From Bacillota bacterium (lineage in GTDB: Bacteria > Acidobacteriota > Terriglobia > Acidiferrales > UBA7541): a DNA stretch of 35,401 bases. Both the position numbers and the translations under genes were made by a program. Below are positions 7,916 to 15,065 of the stretch, one piece after another (the first letter of the stretch is position 1; the number at the start of each line of letters is the position of its first letter). The notes beneath the pieces were generated by a model. It saw only the letters and a list, made by a program, of their open reading frames with translations, ran no database searches and had not been told where the DNA came from. Where the stretch lies: positions 1-35,401 of the forward strand of contig JAIMBE010000008.1 in the NCBI GenBank assembly GCA_023511565.1. The letters run 5' to 3'.

Positions 7916-9121
7916 ATGTTCAACCGCGAAATCGTGCAGGTGGCAATCGACGCGCTCCGCGCGAACAAAACCAAAGCATTTCTGACGGCACTGGGTGTGG
8001 TGATTGGCAGCGCCTGCATCGTGCTCGTGGTCACCATCGCCCTCTCCGGCAAGCAGTACATCATGGCGCAGATCGAAGGCATCGGCTCGAACATCGTCTA
8101 CGCCAAGCACATCCTGGAAGATCCCGAACAGCTTCTCACAGCGGCCAGCGACGAAATCACCCTGGACGATATGGAAGCCGTCCGCCGGCAGATCCCCCAG
8201 GTCGTCGCCGTGGCCGGCACGCGCAACCTGCCCACCACGGTGGTCACCCCTGGCGGGGTGCGTCCGGTGGACCTGGTGGGGGTCACGGAAGAATTTCAGC
8301 GCATCCGCAATTTGGTGGTGCTTCGCGGACGTTTCCTCGACGCGCAGGATTTCGTCGCGCACGCTAAGGTCTGTGTGATCACCGAGGAACTCGCCCGGCG
8401 CGCTTTTCCGTACGAAGACCCCGTCGGCCAGGATCTCCGAGTGGGCGAGCTGCGCTTCACCGTGGTCGGCGTCTTCCGCGAACGCATCTCGACCTTCGGC
8501 CAGTCGGAAATCAAAGAAGAATCGGTCGTCGTCCCGCTGCCGGTCTTCAACTACTACACGGAAGAGGATTTTATCCGGGTGCTCTACGCGCAGGCGGCCC
8601 GTCCGGAAGATGTGCCCTGGGTGACCCAGCGCGTCGAAGAAATCCTGCGCAGCCGCCACCGGCCCGGAGCCACCTACCGCGCGCAGAATCTGACCGCACT
8701 GCTCGAAACCGCCGGGAAGATTTCTCTGACCCTCACCATCGTCCTGCTGCTGATCGCGTTCATTGCCCTGGTGATCAGTGGAATCGGCATCATGAACATC
8801 ATGCTGGTCACCGTCACGCAGCGCACCCGGGAAATCGGCATCCGCAAAGCCATCGGAGCCCGTCGCCGCGAAATTCTCGCGCAATTCCTGCTCGAAGCGT
8901 TGCTGATCAGCGGTTCGGGGGCTGTCGTGGGGATTCTGCTTGCCGTGAGCCTGCCCGCCCTGGTGCGTGCCTTCGTGCCGCAGGGCTTACCGGTGCCCAT
9001 TTCCGGCCTCTCGGTCGCTGTGGCCTTCCTGGCGTCCTGTTTGACCGGAATCATTTTCGGCTACCTGCCCGCCAGCCGGGCAGCCAAACTTCCCCCTACG
9101 GAATCGTTGCGCTATGAATAA
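7916..9121 (+). CDS. MacB-type ABC permease (FtsX/MacB core, no ATPase domain)
   Basis: This 401-residue inner-membrane protein has one N-terminal membrane segment (about 22-45), a large periplasmic MacB core domain, and three C-terminal segments. The family hallmark GIGIMNIMLVTVTQRTREIG, followed by RKAIGARRREIL, lies just after the second segment. Proteins of this type drive mechanotransmission across the periplasm and export lipids, macrolides or peptides with a TolC partner. Classical MacB carries its own ATPase domain, but this one does not and no ATPase gene is adjacent. Start ATG 7916 follows CGGAG closely. It overlaps tolC by 8 bases. Confidence 0.9.
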   Translation: MFNREIVQVAIDALRANKTKAFLTALGVVIGSACIVLVVTIALSGKQYIMAQIEGIGSNIVYAKHILEDPEQLLTAASDEITLDDMEAVRRQIPQVVAVAGTRNLPTTVVTPGGVRPVDLVGVTEEFQRIRNLVVLRGRFLDAQDFVAHAKVCVITEELARRAFPYEDPVGQDLRVGELRFTVVGVFRERISTFGQSEIKEESVVVPLPVFNYYTEEDFIRVLYAQAARPEDVPWVTQRVEEILRSRHRPGATYRAQNLTALLETAGKISLTLTIVLLLIAFIALVISGIGIMNIMLVTVTQRTREIGIRKAIGARRREILAQFLLEALLISGSGAVVGILLAVSLPALVRAFVPQGLPVPISGLSVAVAFLASCLTGIIFGYLPASRAAKLPPTESLRYE

Positions 9122-10430
9122 CCGCATTCGCATGGCAGTGACCCTGGTGCTGGCCCTGCTCGCGGGACGATCGACCGCAGCCCAGCAACCCGAACTGGCG
9201 CCCGAAGTGAAAATCGAGCGCCTTTCGCTCCGCCAGGCCCTCACCCTGGCGTTGCAGAACAGCCGCGAACTCGCCCTGGCCCGGATCCAACACACCGTCG
9301 CGGAGAATCTGGCGGGACTGAACCGCTCCCAATTCCGGCCGAACCTGTTCGGCGGGTCGGCGGCCGCAGCCACCCGCGGCCTGCCGGCTACGCCCGGCGG
9401 TCAAGCGCCCTCCGTCTTCAACCTAGCCTACACGCAGACGTTGTTCGATGGCCCGCGCCGCGGCCAGCTCCGCGCTGCCGAAGAGCGCGCCGAACTTCAG
9501 CGTCTGGAAATCGAGCAGACCCGCGACGCTGTGGTCATCGAAACCGCTTCGGCCTACCTCGAGCTGGGCAAGGTGCGCCGTGCGTTGGACCTGCTCCGAG
9601 CCGAGCGCGCTAGTGCCTCCCGCATCGTTCAGTACACGGAGCTCCGCGCCCGCGAGGGTCTCGAACTTCCCATCGAAGTCACCCGCGCCCAGCTCCTGCT
9701 CGCACGGATCGAGCAGGCCCTAGTGCAGCTCGAAGGCCGTGAGGAACTGCTCGAAGCGCGTCTGCACCAGTTGACCGGCATCAGCCCGGAGCGACGGATC
9801 GAAGTGGCCGCGGAGGAACTCCCGCTCGAGGCCACTCAGCCCGAGGCCGAACTCGTCACCGCCGCCATGCGGAACAACCTCGACCTGCGCCAGGCGGAAC
9901 ACGAACGCCGCGCCCGCCAGCTCCGTCTGCAGGGCGAACGCCAGGGCTCTTGGCCCTCTTTCGAATTTTTCAGCCAGTACAGCCTGCTCGCCCGATTCAA
10001 CAATTTCGACGATTTCTTCAACCGCTTTGAGCGTCACAACGTGAATGCGGGCATCCGCATCACCATCCCGATTTTCAGCGCCCGCACCCGCGCCGCGACG
10101 CGCTTGGCCGAAAGCGAACTGACCGAAGCCGATCTCGCCCTGCAGAACCGCCGCGCTGAGCTCGAGCTGAACGTGCGTCAGCAGGCACGCCGCGTCCGCG
10201 AACAGGAAGCCGCCAGCGAAGTGGCCCGCCTGGAGCTGAAACTGGCGCAGGAATCGCTCCGACTGGTTCAGTCCCGCTTCGAAGAGGGTCGCGCCAGCCT
10301 TCGCGAACTTGAGCAAGCCCGTCTGGAAGAACACAACCGCTGGCGCGAGTTTCTCGACACCCGGTTCGAGCGCCAGAAAGCCCAGCTCGAGCTGCTCCGA
10401 CTGACCGGTCAGTTGAGCCGCATCTTCTGA
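9114..10430 (+). CDS. TolC family outer-membrane efflux protein
   Basis: This 438-residue outer-membrane factor has a signal peptide ending near residue 23 (STAAQQ). Two similar halves of long amphipathic helices follow, rich in Ala, Arg, Glu and Gln, beginning LSLRQALTLALQNSRELALA. The second half begins near LVTAAMRNNLDLRQAEHERR. Trimers form the exit duct of tripartite pumps. Start ATG 9114 lies inside the end of the permease gene, so the two are translationally linked. The next gene starts 8 bases after its stop, which makes it part of one operon with the small transporters and glycosyltransferase. Confidence 0.92.
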   Translation: MNNRIRMAVTLVLALLAGRSTAAQQPELAPEVKIERLSLRQALTLALQNSRELALARIQHTVAENLAGLNRSQFRPNLFGGSAAAATRGLPATPGGQAPSVFNLAYTQTLFDGPRRGQLRAAEERAELQRLEIEQTRDAVVIETASAYLELGKVRRALDLLRAERASASRIVQYTELRAREGLELPIEVTRAQLLLARIEQALVQLEGREELLEARLHQLTGISPERRIEVAAEELPLEATQPEAELVTAAMRNNLDLRQAEHERRARQLRLQGERQGSWPSFEFFSQYSLLARFNNFDDFFNRFERHNVNAGIRITIPIFSARTRAATRLAESELTEADLALQNRRAELELNVRQQARRVREQEAASEVARLELKLAQESLRLVQSRFEEGRASLRELEQARLEEHNRWREFLDTRFERQKAQLELLRLTGQLSRIF

Positions 10431-10437
10431 GCCGCTG

Positions 10438-10884
10438 ATGCCGAGCCCTGTCCGCACCACCCTTTCGCACGCCGGCCAGCCCGCGCGGCTCCGCCTGCGC
10501 ACCTATGCCTTCATCGTTGCCTTGGTGGTTTTCTCCTCGGTCGGCAATCTGTTTCTCAGCCTGGCCATGAAGCGGATCGGGGATCCGCACGCCTGGACGG
10601 CAGCCGCCCTGTTCGATCACCTGCTGCGCATCCTCGCCAGTGGTGGTATCTGGATCGGTATTGCCTTTCAGCTTCTGTTCTTCGTCGGTTATCTGACCGT
10701 GCTTTCCTGGGCGGATTTCAGTTTTGTGAAGCCGAGTCTGGCGATCGGCTACGCGTTGGTCACTTTGTTGGGAGCACTGGTGTTGGGCGAACCGGTCAGC
10801 CTGCTCCGGTGGTTCGGTATCGCGCTGATTTGCTCTGGGGTCGCACTCGTTGCCCGCACCGACGTTCGGACGACACGGTCATGA
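10438..10884 (+). CDS. Half-size EamA/SMR-like membrane protein, first of a pair
   Basis: This 148-residue protein has four predicted membrane segments (about 25-45, 68-90, 95-114 and 120-141) after a basic N-terminal tail. The pattern, with LGALVLGEPVSLLRWFGIALICSG at the end, is that of one EamA/DMT half. Such four-helix proteins act as homo- or heterodimers; ArnE/ArnF, which flip undecaprenyl-linked aminoarabinose, are a known example. It overlaps the second half-size gene by ATGA, supporting a heterodimer. No Shine-Dalgarno is obvious, and the start is only 8 bases after tolC. A flippase role is an inference from family and context. Confidence 0.75.
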   Translation: MPSPVRTTLSHAGQPARLRLRTYAFIVALVVFSSVGNLFLSLAMKRIGDPHAWTAAALFDHLLRILASGGIWIGIAFQLLFFVGYLTVLSWADFSFVKPSLAIGYALVTLLGALVLGEPVSLLRWFGIALICSGVALVARTDVRTTRS

Positions 10885-11255
10885 ATCCGCTCTCGGTCCT
10901 CTACCTGGCGGTCGTCGTGCTCGCTGGCACCGGCGGTCACCTGGCGACCAAGCATGCGCTGCGCGGCGTGGGCGAAGTCGAACGCCTCCGACCCGGCCCC
11001 ATCCTGCACATGCTCGCCCGGATGATCCGCCAGCCTTGGTTCTGGACGGGCATTGTGTTGATGACGATTTCGTTTTTCTCGCTGCTGGCGCTGCTCGCCC
11101 GCGAACCGCTCAGCCTGGCTGTGCCCGCCACCGCTCTCAGCTATGTTGTGGGCACGCTCGGTGCACGACTGCTGCTCGACGAGCAGGTCAGCACCACCCG
11201 CTGGTTTGGTGTACTGCTGGTTTGCGTTGGCGTTACACTGATCTCGCTCGGCTGA
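10881..11255 (+). CDS. Half-size EamA/SMR-like membrane protein, second of a pair
   Basis: This 124-residue four-helix membrane protein has segments near 1-20, 55-76, 80-100 and 104-124. Its C-terminal LLLDEQVSTTRWFGVLLVCVG matches the corresponding part of the first partner (LVLGEPVSLLRWFGIALICSG), so the two look like duplicated paralogues. The ATGA overlap with the first partner suggests co-translation and a two-subunit transporter resembling ArnE/ArnF. The gene precedes a lipid-type glycosyltransferase by 49 bp, which would fit flipping of a glycosylated lipid. The substrate is unknown. Confidence 0.75.
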   Translation: MNPLSVLYLAVVVLAGTGGHLATKHALRGVGEVERLRPGPILHMLARMIRQPWFWTGIVLMTISFFSLLALLAREPLSLAVPATALSYVVGTLGARLLLDEQVSTTRWFGVLLVCVGVTLISLG

Positions 11256-11304
11256 ATCCGTGCGGCGCGCCTGATTCGACCGAGGCAGGGAAGGGAACAC
11301 GGTA

Positions 11305-12498
11305 GTGGTGACGCTGCTGCGCTGGACCATTCTGATCGCCGCCCTGGCCCCGCTGGTCTACTACCTCCTGGTGCTGTGGGCAGCGCGGCGCTTCGAGCGC
11401 AGCCTGCGGGCTGCCCGCCCGGCCGCCCCTTTCACCCCGCCCATCAGCGTGCTGAAGCCCATTCGCGGACTGGACCGGAACGCGTACAAGAATTTTGCCA
11501 GCTTCTGTCAACTCGATTATCCGGTTTACGAAGTCCTGTTTTGTGCCAGTGACCCCGAGGACCCGGCTGTGCCCGTTGTCGAACAAGTGATGCGCGACTT
11601 CCCGCAGGTGCCCATTCGTCTGCTGATTGGTGCTGAACCGGTGGGTGTGAACGATCGCATCAACAAACTCTGCCGCCTGGTCCGCGAAGCCCGCTACGAC
11701 CTGCTTGTGATTACAGATAGCGATGTCCGCGCGGAGCCGGGATTTCTCCACGCCTTTGCCGCTGCCTTCCGCGACGCTCGCACCGGCGCCGCCATGATGC
11801 TGTTCCGCAGCGACGTGGAGGACTCGCTGGTTTCCCGCTTGGACGGCCTCGGCGTGGGCAACGACTTCTGGTCTTCGGCCCTGGTGGCGGTCTGGCTGGA
11901 GGGCGGCCCGCGGTTCATTCACGGTGCAGCCATGGCGGCTCGGCGCGATCGTCTGGCCGAAATCGGCGGGTTTGAAGCTATGGCGCATCACCAGCTCGAT
12001 GATTTCCTGCTCGGGCACCGTATGGCCCGTGCCGGCCACCGCGTTGCGCTCATCCCGCCCGCGTTCTGGATGGTGTATGCCTCGGCGGACTGGCGTGAAT
12101 ACCTGCGTCATGAGCTGATGCGTTACGTCCGCTTCCGCCACGTGCGCCCTTTGGGCTACGCTGGCATCCTGTTCACCTATGGGCTGCCCTGGTCACTTGC
12201 CGCCATGGCTGCCGCCCCGTCGGCTTCCGTTGGGCTGGCGTATCTGATTGCGTATGTGCTGTTGCGCTACGCGTCGGTTTGGGCGGTCGGTGTTGGCGTA
12301 CTGGATGACCCGGCGGTGCGCCGCTCCTGGTGGCTTGCCCCGCTGCGTGACGCCGTCGCGTTCCCGATCTGGCTGGCCGGCTTTGCCAGCCGTCGCTTCC
12401 GCTGGCGCGGACTGGAGTTCCGCGTGGAAAAGGGAGGTCGCTTGGTGCCGGTCACGGCACCGACCCGTGCGGTTGACGAAACAGCCTCGCGCCGGTAA
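11305..12498 (+). CDS. GT2/GT21 glycosyltransferase, HpnI/ceramide glucosyltransferase-like
   Basis: This 397-residue membrane glycosyltransferase has an N-terminal anchor (about 5-25), a GT-A catalytic domain, and several C-terminal membrane segments. Visible motifs are PPISVLKPIRGLDRNAYKN, the metal-binding DSDVR, and the third acidic motif DDFLLGHRMARAGH. The usual (Q/R)xxRW reads RYVRF here, with Phe for Trp. HpnI adds N-acetylglucosamine to bacteriohopanetetrol, and ceramide glucosyltransferases use a related fold; the acceptor here is not known. The start is one of two adjacent GTG codons at 11305, with AAGGGA 8 bases upstream. It closes the operon and is followed by a hairpin. Confidence 0.8.
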   Translation: MVTLLRWTILIAALAPLVYYLLVLWAARRFERSLRAARPAAPFTPPISVLKPIRGLDRNAYKNFASFCQLDYPVYEVLFCASDPEDPAVPVVEQVMRDFPQVPIRLLIGAEPVGVNDRINKLCRLVREARYDLLVITDSDVRAEPGFLHAFAAAFRDARTGAAMMLFRSDVEDSLVSRLDGLGVGNDFWSSALVAVWLEGGPRFIHGAAMAARRDRLAEIGGFEAMAHHQLDDFLLGHRMARAGHRVALIPPAFWMVYASADWREYLRHELMRYVRFRHVRPLGYAGILFTYGLPWSLAAMAAAPSASVGLAYLIAYVLLRYASVWAVGVGVLDDPAVRRSWWLAPLRDAVAFPIWLAGFASRRFRWRGLEFRVEKGGRLVPVTAPTRAVDETASRR

Positions 12499-12507
12499 AT
12501 TGATTGC

Positions 12508-12529
12508 GCGGGTCAGGTGTACGACCCGC
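12508..12529 (+). terminator. Probable intrinsic terminator after the glycosyltransferase operon
   Basis: Seven-base-pair stem GCGGGTC/GACCCGC with an 8-base loop, followed by the T-rich CATTTGTTT. It lies 10 bases after the stop codon at 12498 and before tRNA-Gln. It would end the 7916-12498 operon. Confidence 0.5.
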
Positions 12530-12544
12530 ATTTGTTTCCCCGGC

Positions 12545-12619
12545 TGGGAGGTCGTCCAATCGGTAGGACATCAGACTCTGGATCTGAGTATCCTGGTTCG
12601 AGTCCAGGCCTCCCAGCCA
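12545..12619 (+). tRNA. tRNA-Gln (anticodon CTG), CCA encoded
   Basis: This 75-nt sequence folds as a tRNA. The acceptor stem is TGGGAGG/CCTCCCA, the D arm GTCC/GGAC and the anticodon stem TCAGA/TCTGA, with loop CTCTGGA giving anticodon CTG at 12578-12580. The T arm is CCTGG/CCAGG with loop TTCGAGT, the discriminator is G12616, and CCA is at 12617-12619. The weak U1-A72 pair and G73 are known identity elements for glutamine tRNA. It reads CAG codons. Confidence 0.97.
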
Positions 12620-12664
12620 ATCCCTGGCCCAGCAGCGTTTCCCTCCACAACACGGCGGGAAGTC

Positions 12665-12680
12665 GGCCCGATCGCGGGTC
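12665..12680. terminator. Weak hairpin between tRNA-Gln and the convergent HTH-protein gene
   Basis: Stem GGCCCG/CGGGTC with one G-U pair and loop ATCG, followed on the plus strand by CGTCTTTCT. It could terminate the tRNA transcript. The stem is short and the T-run is interrupted. Confidence 0.3.
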
Positions 12681-12698
12681 CGTCTTTCTGAGGAGGAT

Positions 12699-13718
12699 TC
12701 AGTCGCTCAGGGTGGGTTCCAGCACGGCGATGGCGAAGTGCGCCAGTTGCGTGGTGCCTTCGTCCAGTTGCATCCATCGCACCACGCAGTTCCGTTTCAG
12801 GTAGTCGCTGAGCTTTGATTCCGTGATGCCAAGCTGTTCGGCCATTCGCCCCCGCACGTCTTTGCCGCGGCGCGCCTGCCGCGTGCTGCGTCCGCTGCGC
12901 AACCAGTATTCAATGCCCGCGCGCAGGCTCTCGCAGGCCTCCACGTAGTAGTGCGTTGTCTGGTCGGCGTCGGAAATCAGCAGCACGCCGGGCCCGACGG
13001 GGGCTTGGTCGGCCGTTTCCAGCGTGAGCGGCGTCGGTACGCTGGCCAGGAACTGCCGCAGCTTCGATTCCAGCCGGGCCAGCCGCGAAGCGAGCGCCGG
13101 CTCGCCCGTGCGAGCTTGATAGCGGCGTTCCAGTCTCGACGGCGCCGGTTCTTCGGCTGTTGCCGTCGCTGGGTGCGTGTGGAGAAACGCCGTCGGTGTC
13201 GCGGCTGGGGTCGTTGCGCTGGGCGGTGCGGCGCGCGCCGCTTCGCGCTTCTTGCGACGCCTTCGTCCGCCGCGCCGGCCCCGTCGGCGTTTCTTCCGTG
13301 CCGGGGCTTCGGGGGATTCCGTTTCTCCCGCCCCCGCCACCGGTACGAAGAACCCTTCCGGAGTCGTCGTCTCCGCAACTTCCTCAACGGGTTGTGCGAC
13401 GGGTGCCCGGGTCATTTCTTCTGCGGCTGGCTCCAGCACGGGCATTCGTCCCACCTCGGTTCCTGTTCCGTTGCCGGCCAACCGCTCCAGTGCGGCTTGA
13501 GCCTTCTGCTTCCAGTCCGAGCGCCGGAAGCGTTCGGCGGCGATGGCGTACCATCGCGCCGCATCGTCGCGGTCGCCGGCCGCTTCTTTCAGTGTGCCAA
13601 GCTCGTAGGCCACCATCGCATCGTGAAATTTCTCGTACAGGGCAGTGAGCTGTCCGAGTGGGTCCTTGCCCGCTTTGGCTCGACGAATCCGCGCTTGAAT
13701 CTGTCGCCAGTCTGCCAT
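12699..13718 (-). CDS. Uncharacterised protein: TPR-like N-terminus, Arg/Lys-rich linker, C-terminal HTH
   Basis: This is a 339-residue protein that I cannot assign to a named family. Residues 1-82 are helical and resemble tetratricopeptide units (YELGTLKEAAGDRDDAARWY). Residues 83-195 are a low-complexity, disordered stretch with a very basic patch at 141-160 (RKKRRRGRRGGRRRRKKREA). Residues 195-225 are probably a coiled coil. The C-terminus contains MAEQLGITESKLSDYLKR at 292-309, a convincing helix-turn-helix. Together these suggest a nucleic-acid-binding protein, but the role is unknown. Start ATG 13718 follows a TGCTAGAAT box by 8 bases, so the mRNA may be leaderless; the longer upstream frame is therefore rejected. 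It is divergent from queG. Confidence 0.75.
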   Translation of the reverse strand: MADWRQIQARIRRAKAGKDPLGQLTALYEKFHDAMVAYELGTLKEAAGDRDDAARWYAIAAERFRRSDWKQKAQAALERLAGNGTGTEVGRMPVLEPAAEEMTRAPVAQPVEEVAETTTPEGFFVPVAGAGETESPEAPARKKRRRGRRGGRRRRKKREAARAAPPSATTPAATPTAFLHTHPATATAEEPAPSRLERRYQARTGEPALASRLARLESKLRQFLASVPTPLTLETADQAPVGPGVLLISDADQTTHYYVEACESLRAGIEYWLRSGRSTRQARRGKDVRGRMAEQLGITESKLSDYLKRNCVVRWMQLDEGTTQLAHFAIAVLEPTLSD

Positions 13719-13726
13719 AGACCTGC

Positions 13727-13735
13727 ATTCTAGCA
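13727..13735 (-). promoter_or_regulatory. Extended -10 box TGCTAGAAT before the HTH-protein gene
   Basis: TGCTAGAAT on the minus strand ends 8 nt before the ATG at 13718. The expected transcription start falls at or just before the ATG. It is the same nonamer as at 2366-2374. Confidence 0.5.
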
Positions 13736-13785
13736 GCCCATGCCGCGAGCGGCCAGTTTCCCCGGAGTTCTGTTTCCGTGCGCGA

Positions 13786-13791
13786 TAGAAT
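13786..13791 (+). promoter_or_regulatory. -10 box TAGAAT immediately before queG
   Basis: TAGAAT ends 6 nt before the queG ATG at 13798. Transcription would be expected to begin at about the A of ATG. There is no Shine-Dalgarno in the remaining CGTGCC, which fits leaderless translation. Confidence 0.5.
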
Positions 13792-13797
13792 CGTGCC

Positions 13798-14952
13798 ATG
13801 AACGCTGGAGAGCAGACCGCCTGGATTGTCCGCCGGGCCCGTACGCTCGGGTTTGATCTTTGTGGGGTTTCGAGTGTCGAAGCCTATCGCGCCGAAGCGT
13901 CGCACCTGGAGCAGTGGCTGGCCCGCGGCTTTGCAGGTCAGATGCGCTACCTGCAGGACCCGCGCCGCCGCGATCCCGAACTTGTCCTGCCCGGCGCGCG
14001 CAGCATTGTCGTCTGCGCCCTGAACTACAACACTGATCTCCCATACTCGACGGAAGTGCTGCCGGACGACGAAGTCCCGCGCGGCTGGATTTCCCGTTAC
14101 GCCTGGGGTGCGGACTACCACCACGTGCTCGGCCAGCGCCTGGAAGCCTTGCTCGAAGCTATGCGGGCCCACCTGCCCGTGCCGTTTGCCGCCCGCTGGT
14201 ATGTGGATACCGGCCCCGTGGTCGAACGGATCGCAGCCCGCTGCGCTGGTCTTGGCTGGTTGGCCAAAAATACCTGTTTGATTCATGAGGGGCTCGGCTC
14301 CTGGCTGTTTCTCGGGGTCATTCTGACCACGCTGGAGCTCGCCTCCACACAGCCCGCCGAGGGCCCGCCGCCCGATCAGTGTGGCCAGTGCACTCTGTGC
14401 ATCGAAGCTTGCCCTACAGCCGCCCTCGTTGCCCCCTACCTGCTCGACCCGCGCCGCTGCATTTCGTATTTGACCATTGAACTCCGCGGGGAAATTCCTG
14501 AAGAGTTTCGCGCCGCGGTCGGACGCCACATCTTCGGCTGTGACCTCTGTCAGGACGTCTGCCCCTGGAATCGAAAAGCTCCGGTGACGCCCCTAGCCGA
14601 GTGGGCTCCGCGGGAGCTGTCGGTTGCCGACGGTGCAGAGCCGCGGTCGCTGTTCTCGCCGGAGCTGGACTGGCTGCTTGGTCTGACCGAAGCTGAGTTT
14701 CGCGCGCTGTTTCGCCGCAGTGCCATTCGTCGGGCGCGCTGGCAGGGGCTGCTGCGCAACGTTTGTGTTGCACTGGGTAACTGGCTGGCGCGTCGCCGGC
14801 CTGGGTCGGCATCGAGCCGACCCGGATCGGAAAGCGATGCGGTTGTGCAACGCGTCGTGGCCCTGCTCGAACGCCTGGCCGGCAGCGAGGATCCGGTGAT
14901 TGCCGTGCAGGCGCGCCACGCGCTGCGCGGGCATCCACCACCGGAGGGCTGA
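13798..14952 (+). CDS. queG: Epoxyqueuosine reductase QueG
   Basis: This 384-residue cobalamin- and iron-sulfur-dependent enzyme catalyses the last step of queuosine synthesis, reducing epoxyqueuosine to queuosine in tRNAs with GUN anticodons (Asp, Asn, His, Tyr). The family pattern VDTGPVVER contains the expected catalytic Asp at 137, and GWLAKNTCLI follows. Cysteines for two [4Fe-4S] clusters are present: 195, 198, 201 and 205 (CGQCTLCIEACP), then 248, 251 and 255 (GCDLCQDVCPWN). The C-terminal helical region resembles HEAT repeats. The length is typical. It diverges from the HTH-protein gene across 79 bp. No other queuosine gene is in the window. Confidence 0.96.
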   Translation: MNAGEQTAWIVRRARTLGFDLCGVSSVEAYRAEASHLEQWLARGFAGQMRYLQDPRRRDPELVLPGARSIVVCALNYNTDLPYSTEVLPDDEVPRGWISRYAWGADYHHVLGQRLEALLEAMRAHLPVPFAARWYVDTGPVVERIAARCAGLGWLAKNTCLIHEGLGSWLFLGVILTTLELASTQPAEGPPPDQCGQCTLCIEACPTAALVAPYLLDPRRCISYLTIELRGEIPEEFRAAVGRHIFGCDLCQDVCPWNRKAPVTPLAEWAPRELSVADGAEPRSLFSPELDWLLGLTEAEFRALFRRSAIRRARWQGLLRNVCVALGNWLARRRPGSASSRPGSESDAVVQRVVALLERLAGSEDPVIAVQARHALRGHPPPEG

Positions 14953-15008
14953 AGCCTGTACTCCGGAAACGTTTCCAGTGGACGCCGGGCGTTCCGCCTG
15001 CGGGTGGA

Positions 15009-15036
15009 TTGACAACGTTCCCGCAAATTGCATAGC
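15009..15036 (+). promoter_or_regulatory. Sigma70-type promoter of the di-haem peroxidase gene
   Basis: A perfect -35 TTGACA (15009-15014) is followed after 16 bp by CATAGC (15031-15036), a 3 of 6 -10. It lies upstream of a strong Shine-Dalgarno GGGGGAGG (about 15052-15059) that precedes ATG 15066. Confidence 0.5.
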
Positions 15037-15065
15037 CTGACAAAGGTTGTTGGGGGAGGCCTATC

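Noticed and set aside
7856..8884. 342-codon minus-strand frame opposite the MacB-type permease
   Set aside because: Shadow of the permease; Asp/His-rich nonsense translation.
13719..13799. Longer N-terminus for the HTH protein
   Set aside because: It would cover the divergent promoter region, and the extra residues have no fold; the TGCTAGAAT box fits ATG 13718.
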